Assembly (NCBI RefSeq): GCF_034044635.1
Contig: NZ_JAXCLX010000001.1
Location: forward strand, 620,001 to 684,000
Reading direction: 5' to 3'
Length of the DNA: 64,000 bases
Source: Dongia rigui
GTDB lineage: Bacteria; Pseudomonadota; Alphaproteobacteria; Dongiales; Dongiaceae
The position numbers and the translations under genes are program-made. This document shows positions 56,287 to 64,000 of this stretch, piece by piece (the stretch's first letter is position 1; each line of letters starts with the position of its first letter). The notes under the pieces were generated by a model. That model saw nothing but the letters and a program-made list of their open reading frames with translations. It searched no databases and had not been told where the DNA came from.

Positions 56287-57021
56287 CTAGCGCAGCGCCA
56301 GATCCGCATCCCCGTCGATATGCGGTGCCTTGTCGAGATGGCGGTACCAGCGCGCCTCGATCCTCCTGAAGCCCCACAGCATCAGATAGGTGAGGATCAG
56401 GTAGAAGACGGCGATGGTGATGAAAAGCTCGTAGGTAGCGAAGGTGCGGGCGATCACGGTGCGCGCGATGCCGGTGAGATCCAGGACCGTCACCAGGCTG
56501 GCCAGCGACGTCGTCTGCAGCACGAAGATCACTTCATTGGTATAGGCCGGCAACATGGTGCGAAAGGCGACCGGCAGGATGATGCGGCGCATGCGCATGA
56601 AGCCGGACATGCCGACGGCCTTCGCTGCCTCGACATCATGGGACGGCACGTTGCGAATAGCCCCGGCCACGATCTCGATCGTATAGGCCGCGGTATTGAG
56701 CGTGAAGGCCAGCACGCAGCACCAATAGCCTTCGCGCAAGAACGGCCACAGGGCGGAGCTGCGGATCAGTTTGAATTCCGCCAGGCCGTAATAGATCAGG
56801 AAAAGCTGGATGAGCGTCGGCGTGCCGCGGAAGAAATAGGTGTAGCACCAGATCGCCCGCGATGCCCATAGGAGGCGCGACGCGCGCAATACCCCAAGCG
56901 GCAGGGCGAGGATGATCCCGCCCAGGACACTGAGCGCGGTCAATTGAATGGTGATGACGGTTCCCTGCAGCAGGTCGGGCAGGCTTTCCCAGATGATGCC
57001 AAAATCGAATCCGTTCTCCAT
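56287..57021 (-). CDS. Polar amino acid ABC transporter permease (HisM-like)
   Basis: A 244-residue permease with five helices and the EAA-type motif DVEAAKAVGMSGFMRMRRIILPVAFRTMLPAYTNEVI. FRGTPTLIQLFLIYYG is typical of the His/Glu/Asp/Arg family. ATG 57021 is taken, eight bases after the upstream permease stop. With the gene at 57030 it would form the membrane channel of one transporter. Confidence 0.93.
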   Translation of the reverse strand: MENGFDFGIIWESLPDLLQGTVITIQLTALSVLGGIILALPLGVLRASRLLWASRAIWCYTYFFRGTPTLIQLFLIYYGLAEFKLIRSSALWPFLREGYWCCVLAFTLNTAAYTIEIVAGAIRNVPSHDVEAAKAVGMSGFMRMRRIILPVAFRTMLPAYTNEVIFVLQTTSLASLVTVLDLTGIARTVIARTFATYELFITIAVFYLILTYLMLWGFRRIEARWYRHLDKAPHIDGDADLALR

Positions 57022-57029
57022 GGCTTGCC

Positions 57030-57737
57030 TCAGGCCATCGCCTTGACGCCGCGCGCCGCCCGCCGGACGAGCCACACACGGCCGAGATCCGAGACAGCGG
57101 TCATGAGGAGATAAAGGAGAGCCGCCGCAAAGAAGGTCGTGAACGGCTTATGCGTCGGCGGCATGATGAGCGAGGCCTGGCGCGCCAGATCCGTGAGGCC
57201 GATGACCGATGTGATCGAGGTGTCCTTGAGAAGGCTCAGCCACAGATTGGCCAGGCCCGGCAGCGCAAAGCGCCAGGCTTGCGGCAGGCGAATTCGTATG
57301 AACACGCGGCTCCTGCTCATGCCGAAGGCGAGCCCGGCCTCGATCTGCCCGTTGGGCACCGCGAGGAACGCGCCGCGGAAAATCTCGGTCGCATAGGCAC
57401 CATAGACGAAGCCCAGCACCAGCGTGCCCGCCGCGAAGGCATTGATGTCGACCCGCGCCTCATTGCCGGACCAGGCCAGCAATTCCTGCAGCAAGGTGGT
57501 GCCGCCGTAATAGATCAGCAGCATCAACACCAATTGCGGAATGCCGCGAATGATGACGGTATAAGCCGCCGCCGGCCGGTTGAGCCAGCGCCGGGGTGAG
57601 AGCTTGGCGAGCGCTCCCAGAATCCCCAAAGCCAGGGCCACCATCATCGCGGCGAACCCGACGGCCACGGTCATCCACGCCCCGATCAGCAGGAGGTGGC
57701 CATATCCCTCTAGGTCGAGAAAAGCCGGCAGCGTCAT
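57030..57737 (-). CDS. Polar amino acid ABC transporter permease (HisQ-like)
   Basis: A 235-residue permease with the signature IRGIPQLVLMLLIYYGG, GAYATEIFRGAFLAVPNGQIEAGLAFGMSRSRVFIRIRLPQAWRFALPGLANLW (EAA loop). ATG 57737 follows AGGG. It is the partner of the HisM-like gene downstream and lies 87 bp after the binding-protein stop. Confidence 0.93.
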   Translation of the reverse strand: MTLPAFLDLEGYGHLLLIGAWMTVAVGFAAMMVALALGILGALAKLSPRRWLNRPAAAYTVIIRGIPQLVLMLLIYYGGTTLLQELLAWSGNEARVDINAFAAGTLVLGFVYGAYATEIFRGAFLAVPNGQIEAGLAFGMSRSRVFIRIRLPQAWRFALPGLANLWLSLLKDTSITSVIGLTDLARQASLIMPPTHKPFTTFFAAALLYLLMTAVSDLGRVWLVRRAARGVKAMA

Positions 57738-57824
57738 CGCATCCCTGGCATCACGGGCAAAAGGAACGGTGCCGCCCACCGGCCCCGTCCTTCGGGTCCG
57801 GCGCGCGACACCGTCAAGCTAGGC

Positions 57825-58619
57825 CTATTCGCCGTAGATATCGAAGCTGAAATACTTGTCGTTGATGGCTTTATAGGATCCGTCCTCGCGCATGGCGAGG
57901 ATCGCCTTGTTGATGGCGTCTTTCAATGGCTCGTTGCCCTTGCGCAGGGCAATGCCTTCGCCCTTCGACCCCATGGCGGCCTCGGTATAGATGTTGCCGA
58001 CGCGTTCGTATTGATTGGCGCCCTCGCCCTTCATGATGCCATCGGAGAGCAGGACATAGTCGTCGAAGCGGGCATCGAGCCGGCCGTTCTGGATGTCGAG
58101 GTCGGCACTCTGCGAGCTGTCATAGACGACGATTTCGGCCTTGGGCCATTTCTCGCGCGCCCAGCTTTCATAGGCGGTTGCCCGCTGCACACCGATCTTC
58201 AAGCCGGCCAAGCTCTCGCCGTCCGGATAACCGTCGGCACCTACCTTCGCACCGGCCGATTTCAGCGCCACGAGGGCGGTGGGCGCCTGGTAATAGGGAA
58301 TGGTGAAATCGATCTTCTCTTCCCGCTCGGGCAGGATGCCCATGGAGGAGATGATGACGTCATATTTCTTGGCCAGCAGCCCGGGGATCATGCCGTCCCA
58401 ATCCTGCTTCACATACTCGCACTCGGCCTCGATCTTCTTGCAGATCTCATGCGCGACATCGACATCGAAGCCCTGCAGGTTGCCATCCGGCCCGACTTCG
58501 TTATAGGGCGGGAAGGCGCCCTCGACCGCGACAATGAGCTTCAGCTTGTCGGCAAGAGCCGGAGAAGCAGCCAATGCCACCAGCACGGCCGCCAGGATGA
58601 ACGATCTTGATCGCGCCAC
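57825..58619 (-). CDS. Polar amino acid ABC transporter substrate-binding protein
   Basis: A 264-residue SBP family 3 protein. From GTG 58619 (GGAGGG upstream) it has a signal peptide (FILAAVLVALAASPALA) and the mature domain KLIVAVEGAFPPYNEVGPDGNLQGFDVDVAHEICKKI, DWDGMIPGLLAKKYDVIISSM and DGSYKAINDKYF. It resembles ArgT/HisJ/AotJ basic amino acid binding proteins. It is the first gene of the transporter run, which lacks an ATPase gene. Confidence 0.93.
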   Translation of the reverse strand: MARSRSFILAAVLVALAASPALADKLKLIVAVEGAFPPYNEVGPDGNLQGFDVDVAHEICKKIEAECEYVKQDWDGMIPGLLAKKYDVIISSMGILPEREEKIDFTIPYYQAPTALVALKSAGAKVGADGYPDGESLAGLKIGVQRATAYESWAREKWPKAEIVVYDSSQSADLDIQNGRLDARFDDYVLLSDGIMKGEGANQYERVGNIYTEAAMGSKGEGIALRKGNEPLKDAINKAILAMREDGSYKAINDKYFSFDIYGE

Positions 58620-58654
58620 AGCACCCTCCCTCACATCGGTTGACTATCTTAGCC

Positions 58655-58686
58655 ATTAGTAACTGATAATTTAGTAAGACTGTCAA
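58655..58686 (-). promoter_or_regulatory. Promoter region of the ABC transporter with direct repeats
   Basis: TTGACA (58686-58681, minus strand) is a consensus -35 ahead of the binding-protein gene. Between it and the start lie two TTAGTAA repeats (58656-58662 and 58671-58677) with a 15-bp period, a possible regulator site overlapping the promoter. Confidence 0.5.
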
Positions 58687-58762
58687 CGCGGATCTGGTGA
58701 CAATTTCAAGAAGGCTGATATGCCTTCCCTGTTGCGCATTATTGCCATCCGCATATATTCTA

Positions 58763-58782
58763 TATTAAACGTTCATTTATTA
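58763..58782 (+). promoter_or_regulatory. BetI-like operator candidate upstream of the TetR gene
   Basis: TATTAAACGTTCATTTATTA centres on AACGTT with partial dyad symmetry, close to the ATTGAACGTTCAAT-type site I recall for BetI (not verified). It is 49 bp upstream of the TetR start and could mediate autoregulation. Confidence 0.4.
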
Positions 58783-58830
58783 GATTGATCAAGATCGCGG
58801 CCACCTGTTGGGCGCTTGGAACGGAAGAGC

Positions 58831-59523
58831 ATGGCACGTCCGACAGGACAAACTGGCAGGAAGCGCAACACGGCTGGCAAAGCGCAGCGCGCCGCGGCCA
58901 AGACCCGCACCCGCAAGAACCCGCTCGACCGCCGGCACGATCTGGTCGAGGCGACGATCGATGTGTTGGCCGCGCGCGGCTATGGCGGCATGACCCTGGC
59001 CGAGGTCGCCAAGGCAGCCAATGTCTCAACCGCCCTCATCATCGTCCACTTCCGCAGCAAGGAGAGGCTGCTCAACGAAGTGCTGAAGGCGATGGGCCAC
59101 GAGTATTTCGGCGCCCTGCATGCGAGCCAGGTGGGCGTGGGGGAACGGCCGGCCGATCTGCTGTGGAGCCTGGTGCGCGCCGAATTCTCTGAGAGCTTCT
59201 TTACGCCGCGCTATCTCGCCGCCTGGAAGACCTTCTGGGCGGAGACCAACGGCCGCAAGGCCTATGTCGATCTCTTCGGCGCGCAGACCAAGCATTTCCT
59301 CGACCTCACCATCGAGCTGTGCCGACGCATCATTGCCGAAGGCGACTATGACGATCATGATCCTTACGAGATCGCGCGCCTGATCGACACCTCGCTGGGC
59401 GGGCTGTGGCTCGATTTGACGGGGACGGCGACACCCGTCAGCATTGACGAGGCGCGGCGCATCGCGGCCAGCCAGCTCGCTTTATTCTTCCCGCGCCATT
59501 TCAGCCGCAGCGGGCCGCGCTGA
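58831..59523 (+). CDS. TetR-family regulator, BetI-like
   Basis: A 230-residue repressor. After a basic leader of about 30 residues it has the TetR helix-turn-helix (GGMTLAEVAKAANVSTALIIVHFRSKERLL) and a BetI-type C-terminal domain (YLAAWKTFWAE, LIDTSLGGLWLDL). ATG 58831 follows GGAAG. No bet genes are adjacent; the divergent ABC transporter and the downstream EEP gene, whose ATG overlaps its stop, are candidate targets. Confidence 0.88.
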   Translation: MARPTGQTGRKRNTAGKAQRAAAKTRTRKNPLDRRHDLVEATIDVLAARGYGGMTLAEVAKAANVSTALIIVHFRSKERLLNEVLKAMGHEYFGALHASQVGVGERPADLLWSLVRAEFSESFFTPRYLAAWKTFWAETNGRKAYVDLFGAQTKHFLDLTIELCRRIIAEGDYDDHDPYEIARLIDTSLGGLWLDLTGTATPVSIDEARRIAASQLALFFPRHFSRSGPR

Positions 59524-60431
59524 TGCGCATCGTCAGCTTCAACATGCAGTATTCACTGGGAGCCGACGGCCGCTACGACCTCGCCCGCTCGCTGCGGGCC
59601 GTGGCCGATGCCGACATCATCTGCCTGCAGGAAGTGGACCGGCATTGGCGCCGATCCGGCATGGCCGATCAGCCGGCCTTGATCGGCGCAGCGCTCCCCG
59701 ATCGCTACTGGGTCTATGGCTGCCAGTTCGACACCGATGCCAGTACCGCCAACGGCCAGGGCCAGGTCATCAACCGGCGCCGCCAGATCGGCCAGATGAC
59801 CGTGAGCCGCTGGCCCATCGTCGCCAGCCGCACGCACATCTTCCCCAAGCTCGATTCCGGCGACCGGCTCAACCATGTGACGGGCGCCTTGGAGACCGTC
59901 ATCGCCACGCCGCGCGGCCCGTTGCGCATCTTCAACATCCATCTCAGCGACGTGGCCGCGGTGGAACGCATGCTGCAGATCGGCCATCTCATGACCCTCC
60001 TGCGCAACACGCCGGATGAAGGGCCGATCCGCAATGGCACCGAAGGCGATGGCGAGCATTGGGAAAGTGCCGCACCGCCCCCGCCCATGCCGCATCTGGC
60101 GCTGCTGCTCGGCGACTTCAACGCCGAACCCACCAGTTCGGAATACGTCCAACTCCTGCGCGGCACACAGGTGCCGGGTTCCCTCACGAACTTGCAACGC
60201 CCCTGCCATCACGGCTTCGTCGATGCCTGGGTGGCCAGCGGCAATGATCCATTAAAGGGCATCACCTATCGCATGAACCCAGACCAGGGGGCCTATTGGG
60301 ACCAGCGGCTGGATTATTGCTTCCTGCCCGAACCCATGGCCGGATGTCTCAGGAACGCCTGGATCGATGCCGAGACCGACGCTTCGGATCACCAGCCGGT
60401 GTGGATCGAACTCAGCGGCCTCCCAAGCTGA
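59523..60431 (+). CDS. Endonuclease/exonuclease/phosphatase family protein
   Basis: A 302-residue EEP-fold enzyme: MRIVSFNMQYSLG (Asn), CLQEVDRHWRR (catalytic Glu), LLGDFNAEPTSSEY (Asp-x-Asn) and the terminal ASDHQPVWIEL (Asp-His). These are the metal-dependent phosphodiesterase residues of the family, which includes nucleases, sphingomyelinases and inositol phosphatases. No signal peptide is seen. It overlaps the TetR stop codon (TGATG) and is thus likely co-expressed with it. Substrate unknown. Confidence 0.88.
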   Translation: MRIVSFNMQYSLGADGRYDLARSLRAVADADIICLQEVDRHWRRSGMADQPALIGAALPDRYWVYGCQFDTDASTANGQGQVINRRRQIGQMTVSRWPIVASRTHIFPKLDSGDRLNHVTGALETVIATPRGPLRIFNIHLSDVAAVERMLQIGHLMTLLRNTPDEGPIRNGTEGDGEHWESAAPPPPMPHLALLLGDFNAEPTSSEYVQLLRGTQVPGSLTNLQRPCHHGFVDAWVASGNDPLKGITYRMNPDQGAYWDQRLDYCFLPEPMAGCLRNAWIDAETDASDHQPVWIELSGLPS

Positions 60432-60544
60432 ACACTGCACGACCGTAAAGTAAGCACGGCGGGTTGCGGACAATTGACAAGGGGCCGGCCAGCGCGGCAG
60501 CCTGCGCGCCCTTATCAATTCATGCCCTGGGAAAGCCACCACCG

Positions 60545-61717
60545 ATGGATGCCGAGTTCCACCGCACCAAGCGCCTGCCGCCTTACGTGTTCGCCGAGGT
60601 GAACAAGTTGAAGGCCGCCTTGCGGGCCGCCGGTCGCGACATCATCGATTTCGGCATGGGCAATCCCGACCAGCCGCCGCCCCGCCATGTCAGCGACAAG
60701 CTCGCCGAGACGCTCTCCGATCCGCGCGCGCATCGCTATTCCAATTCCCGCGGCATCCCCGGCCTGCGCAAGGCTCTCGCCGCCTATTACGCCCGCCGCT
60801 TCAATGTCGAGATCGACCCGGAGCGCGAGGCGATCGTGACCCTGGGTTCGAAGGAAGGCCTTGCCAATCTCGCCCAGGCCATCACCAGCCCTGGCGACGT
60901 GATCCTGGCGCCCAATCCCTCTTATCCCATCCACGCCTTCGGCTTCATCATCGCCGGGGCCGCGATCCGCTCGATCCCCTTCCATCCCGGTCCCGATTTC
61001 CTGGTAGCGATGGACCGCGCCGTGCGGCATTCGGTGCCGAAGCCGCTCGCCGTCATCGTCAACTTCCCCAGCAACCCGACGGCCGAGGTGGCCGATCTCG
61101 ACTTCTACCGCGAGGTTGTCGCCTTCTGCCGCAAACACGAGATCTTCATCATCTCCGACATCGCCTATGCCGAGGTCTATTTCGGCGACACGCCGCCGCC
61201 CTCGATTCTCGAGGTGCCGGGGGCCAAGGACGTGGCGGTCGAATTCAGCTCGCTCTCCAAGACCTATTCGATGCCGGGCTGGCGCATCGGCTTTTGCGCC
61301 GGCAACCAGCGCCTCATCGGCGCGCTGACGCGCGTCAAATCCTATCTCGATTACGGTGCCTTCACGCCGATCCAGGTGGCCGCCACCGCCGCACTCAACG
61401 GCCCGCAGGATTGCATCGACGAGATGCGCGCGCGCTATAAGAGTCGCCGCGACGTGCTGATCGAGGGCTTGAACGCCGCCGGCTGGCCGGTCCCGGCCCC
61501 GCCCGCCTCGATGTTCGCCTGGGCGCCGATCCCGGAACGCTACCGTGATCTGGGCTCGCTGGAATTCTCCAAGCTGCTCATCGAAAAGGCCGGCGTCGCC
61601 GTCGCCCCCGGCATCGGCTTTGGCGAATATGGCGACGACCATGTGCGCCTCGCCCTCGTCGAGAACGAGCACCGCACACGGCAGGCCATCCGCGCCATCA
61701 AAGCCGCGCTGAAATAG
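60545..61717 (+). CDS. PLP-dependent aminotransferase (AlaC-like)
   Basis: A 390-residue class I/II aminotransferase. The PLP Lys is in EFSSLSKTYSMPGWRIGF; NFPSNPTAEVADLDF and the Asp-x-Ala-Tyr segment SDIAYAEVYF bind the cofactor, and the start RLPPYVFAEVNKLKAALRAAGRDIIDFGMGNPD is typical of the AlaC/YfdZ alanine transaminase group. ATG 60545 is used; the frame is open upstream to 60464. It is convergent with the GST gene after three bases. Confidence 0.92.
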   Translation: MDAEFHRTKRLPPYVFAEVNKLKAALRAAGRDIIDFGMGNPDQPPPRHVSDKLAETLSDPRAHRYSNSRGIPGLRKALAAYYARRFNVEIDPEREAIVTLGSKEGLANLAQAITSPGDVILAPNPSYPIHAFGFIIAGAAIRSIPFHPGPDFLVAMDRAVRHSVPKPLAVIVNFPSNPTAEVADLDFYREVVAFCRKHEIFIISDIAYAEVYFGDTPPPSILEVPGAKDVAVEFSSLSKTYSMPGWRIGFCAGNQRLIGALTRVKSYLDYGAFTPIQVAATAALNGPQDCIDEMRARYKSRRDVLIEGLNAAGWPVPAPPASMFAWAPIPERYRDLGSLEFSKLLIEKAGVAVAPGIGFGEYGDDHVRLALVENEHRTRQAIRAIKAALK

Positions 61718-61720
61718 GAT

Positions 61721-62428
61721 TTACGCGGGACGCGCGGGGATGTTGAGCCCGCGCTGAACGGCCGGTCGCGCCAGGCATTTCTCGAGCCAGGCCGGCACGT
61801 GCTTCAGCTTGCCATATTCAACCAGATCGCCGGCGCCATAGAAGCCGACCAGATTGCGGACCCAGCCCAGATGGGCAATGTCGGCGATGGTATAGTCGGC
61901 GCCCATCATCCAGGGCCGGTCCTTGAGCCGGTCTTCGAGCACGCCGAGCAATCGCTTCGATTCCGCGACATAGCGTTCGAGCGGCCGCTTGTCCTCGAAA
62001 TCCTTGCCGGCAAATTTATGGAAGAACCCGACCTGGCCGAACATCGGCCCCACCGATGCCATCTGGAAATAGACCCATTGGATGGTGGCCATGCGCTCAA
62101 TCGGATCGGCCGAGAGGAGCTTGCCGGTCTTTTCCGCCAGGTATTGCAGGATGGCACCGGATTCGAAGAGTCCCAGCGGCCGGCCACCCGGCCCGTTGGG
62201 ATCGATGATCGCGGGGATCTTGCCGTTGGGATTGAGCGACAGAAATTCCGGCAGCCAGCTCTCATTCTTGGTGATGTCGACCAGATGCGGCTCATAGGGC
62301 AGGCCGATCTCCTCCAGCGTGATGGAGACTTTGACGCCATTGGGTGTCGGCAGCGAATAAAGCTGCAGCCGGTCCGGATGCTGGGCGGGCCAGCGCCGGG
62401 TGATGGGAAATTGTGAGAGGTCGGTCAT
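61721..62428 (-). CDS. Glutathione S-transferase, YfcG/GstB-like
   Basis: A 235-residue GST: the N-terminal thioredoxin fold (LYSLPTPNGVKVSITLEEIGLPYEPHLVDI, NPNGKIPAIIDPNG, FESGAILQYLAEK) and the C-terminal helical domain (YTIADIAHLGWVRNL). The TPNG motif in place of Ser/Cys is characteristic of the YfcG disulfide-reductase group. ATG 62428 begins the conserved part; an open frame extends far upstream without family similarity. Confidence 0.92.
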   Translation of the reverse strand: MTDLSQFPITRRWPAQHPDRLQLYSLPTPNGVKVSITLEEIGLPYEPHLVDITKNESWLPEFLSLNPNGKIPAIIDPNGPGGRPLGLFESGAILQYLAEKTGKLLSADPIERMATIQWVYFQMASVGPMFGQVGFFHKFAGKDFEDKRPLERYVAESKRLLGVLEDRLKDRPWMMGADYTIADIAHLGWVRNLVGFYGAGDLVEYGKLKHVPAWLEKCLARPAVQRGLNIPARPA

Positions 62429-62624
62429 AAAACTAAGACTCCATCCGGCATTGCGTTGCTTGGATGCCGCCATATCACCCGGCACCAGGCAAGCCACAAG
62501 ATTGCAGAGCCTCCATGCATCCGTGCCCATATGATGACACACAGGCTGCAAGGCCAATCTGGTGCGGATGCCGATCCGCCTGCTATAACGGGCGGATCGA
62601 TCATCGCCAGCGGCCGCATTGCAC

Positions 62625-62996
62625 ATGACACGAGCCATCTGGGCGGCCCTCGGCCTTCTTTCCACCGGCGCCGGCATCGCCGGCATTGTTCTGCCGCTGC
62701 TGCCGACCACACCCTTCATCCTGCTGGCGGCCTTCTGTTTCGCGCGCTCCTCGCCGCGGCTGGAAGCCTGGATTCTCACCCATCGCACCTTCGGACCGAT
62801 GATCGAGAACTGGCGGCGCCATGGCAGCGTCGATCGCCGCGCCAAGCGCATGGCGCTGGTCCTGATGGGCATCGCTTTCCTGTTCAGCCTTGCCTTGGCG
62901 CTGCCGCTCTGGCTGCTGGCGACTCAAGGGGCGGTTCTGATCGCCGTTGCGGCCTTCCTGCTCACGCGCCCGGACGGCCCGCCACCGGCACCCTGA
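62625..62996 (+). CDS. DUF454 (YbaN-like) membrane protein
   Basis: A 123-residue inner-membrane protein with the DUF454 signature: LPLLPTTPFILLAAFCFARSSPRLEAWILTHRTFGPMIENWRRHGSV, flanked by an N-terminal helix and two C-terminal helices. Function unknown. ATG 62625 is used rather than the TTG at 62619. The divergent GST gene starts 196 bp away; TATAAC at about 62583 may be its -10 element. Confidence 0.9.
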   Translation: MTRAIWAALGLLSTGAGIAGIVLPLLPTTPFILLAAFCFARSSPRLEAWILTHRTFGPMIENWRRHGSVDRRAKRMALVLMGIAFLFSLALALPLWLLATQGAVLIAVAAFLLTRPDGPPPAP

Positions 62997-63002
62997 GGCC
63001 GG

Positions 63003-63794
63003 TCAGATCTTCGGATACTGGCCGAAGAAGATCTTCAAGCGCTGCCAGCGCCGCTTCAGCGCGTGTTCCTTGTCGACGTAATAGGTCAACATGATCGAGC
63101 GGCGCTCGCCATCGGCATCCGTGGTCTTTGGCGCCGAATGCCAGCTTTCCTTCTTGCGCACGGCAAAGGCATAGCCGCTGGCCGGCAGGAACTGCATCGC
63201 GGTCGGGCGGTCGCTGCCATCCTGTGCCCGCGTGCTGTGAAAGACGGTGCCGAGATGCGATTGCGAATTGTCGCTGGGGATATAGAACTGGACCGTGATC
63301 GCCTTGCTGAGCGCATCGGAATGGATGCGGATGTGATAACCGGGGAGGTCTCGCACCAGGATCGGAATGGGATAAAGCGGAACATCCTCGGCCCGCATCT
63401 GGAACCGATCCTCAAGGGCGGCGCGGAACTTGCGCTTGAAGGCCAGCTCCAATTCCTTCGACATCAGCGCGGCGGATATCTTGGCCCAGATCAGCCGCTG
63501 TGCGCGCGGCAGGCGCCACAACAATTCAGGGTAAAGGTACATCCGCATCCGCGTGCTGCTGCCATCGGCGGTCATGGCGTCGCGGTGGAACAGCGGGTGA
63601 TACTGCCCGGGCGCTGGCAGATTGGCCAGCAGGTCGCGGTAGAAATCGGCGGGGAAAATGTGATCGAGCCGGATATGGTCGAAGGGCTCCTCGCGCAAGG
63701 GTGCTGCGTCGATGACGGCTGGCAGATTCCAATCCGCCCCCGTCCCCGCCACGGCCGGGGCCGCCATCACGCTGTCAATCATCTGCTGCGCCAT
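63003..63794 (-). CDS. 2-oxoglutarate/Fe(II) dioxygenase-like protein
   Basis: A 263-residue jelly-roll oxygenase. The metal-binding His-x-Asp is in YHIRIHSDALSK, the distal His in RKKESWHSA and the 2-oxoglutarate Arg in ERRSIMLTYY, in the expected order. No signal peptide. Substrate not inferable; similar genes are often next to glycan or sulfotransferase genes, but none is visible. It converges with the DUF454 gene. Confidence 0.82.
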   Translation of the reverse strand: MAQQMIDSVMAAPAVAGTGADWNLPAVIDAAPLREEPFDHIRLDHIFPADFYRDLLANLPAPGQYHPLFHRDAMTADGSSTRMRMYLYPELLWRLPRAQRLIWAKISAALMSKELELAFKRKFRAALEDRFQMRAEDVPLYPIPILVRDLPGYHIRIHSDALSKAITVQFYIPSDNSQSHLGTVFHSTRAQDGSDRPTAMQFLPASGYAFAVRKKESWHSAPKTTDADGERRSIMLTYYVDKEHALKRRWQRLKIFFGQYPKI

Positions 63795-63937
63795 TGATCT
63801 GTCCGCTCAGGCTCTTTTTTGATGGACCACAGCCTAGTCAAAACGGCCCAGCCGGGCAATTGCCAAGTCCCATGGCTGCTGGCCGGGCGCCCGGCATCCC
63901 CCTGGCGAAGGTGCTCAGCCGGGCGCGGCACCCGTAT

Positions 63938-64000
63938 CTATGGCGCCGGCGCGCTTGCTGGCGGCGCCACCATTTCCTTGAAGACCCAGGACGGCAAATC
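63938..64000 (-). CDS. 3' end of a gene cut by the window edge
   Basis: On the minus strand a frame open from 64000 ends at TAG 63938-63940, giving 20 residues (DLPSWVFKEMV and a Pro/Ala-rich tail). The tail looks like a protein C-terminus but is too short to name. It is upstream of the dioxygenase gene on the same strand with about 140 bp between. Confidence 0.35.
   Translation of the reverse strand, partial: DLPSWVFKEMVAPPASAPAP

Noticed and set aside
61721-62872. A 383-residue GST with a long N-terminal extension
   Set aside because: Residues before ATG 62428 lack similarity and antisense the DUF454 gene region.

Overview
The window is about 64 kb of GC-rich, densely coding chromosome from an alphaproteobacterium, most likely of the order Rhodospirillales (a Dongia- or Azospirillum-like lineage is my inference; no rRNA or tRNA gene is present to test it). 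The evidence is a DivL-type kinase with tyrosine in place of the phospho-acceptor histidine, the conserved ChvI-ChvG-HprK-RapZ-EIIA(Man)-HPr-EI-AhcY block, an imuA-imuB-dnaE2 mutagenesis cassette behind a GTTC-N7-GTTC LexA box, and the rpmH-rnpA-yidD-yidC-engB-argB string. There are no phage genes, insertion sequences or CRISPR arrays.

Layout. 1-6.1 kb: the 3' end of a thioredoxin-reductase-like ferredoxin-NADP reductase, then a three-gene phosphorelay (receiver-kinase hybrid, GAF/multi-PAS kinase, stand-alone receiver). 6.1-17.2 kb (minus strand): divL, ahcY, a DUF2459 gene, a regulatory PTS without a sugar permease (ptsI, ptsH, EIIA-Man, rapZ, hprK) and the envelope-stress pair chvG/chvI. 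17.3-23.7 kb: small metabolic genes, among them a corrinoid protein, a lone hutH behind a HutC-type operator, a PAS_5 protein, a DsbA-fold isomerase, a FAH-family hydratase and a methyltransferase. 23.8-25.3 kb: an unrecognised pair, a 423-residue protein with a possible His/Cys (permuted papain-like) C-terminal domain and an 80-residue exported or anchored partner. 25.4-31.2 kb: the SOS cassette imuA-imuB-dnaE2, whose dnaE2 carries an in-frame 105-bp palindromic repeat. 31.3-36 kb: msrA and the trehalose genes otsA, GH15, otsB. 36-42 kb: PAS_5 protein, gloB, methyltransferase, MHS-family transporter, LysR regulator, a small membrane protein and a YegS-like lipid kinase. 42-47.2 kb: ribosomal protein L34, RNase P protein and membrane insertion genes, then engB, a lipoprotein and argB. 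47-64 kb: a periplasmic binding protein, a K+/H+ antiporter, a GcvA-type regulator, a DUF1127 peptide, a catabolic-looking cluster (P1 peptidase, NCS1 permease plus small subunit, aldehyde dehydrogenase, XRE-cupin regulator), a polar amino acid ABC transporter lacking its ATPase, a BetI-like TetR regulator, an EEP nuclease/phosphatase, an aminotransferase, a GST, a DUF454 protein, a 2OG-Fe(II) oxygenase and the last codons of one more gene.

How parts work together. The left third is signalling: DivL is the cell-cycle input to CckA in Caulobacter, ChvG/ChvI reports envelope and acid stress, and HprK-HPr-EIIA-EI couples phosphoenolpyruvate status to regulation. The SOS cassette and the divergent unknown gene share one intergenic region containing the LexA box, so co-regulation of the unknown pair with mutagenic repair is the most interesting testable idea here. 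Three convergent gene pairs share overlapping CTAG stop codons, and palindromic repeats lie at 28228-28332, 31984-32061 and 45476-45495.
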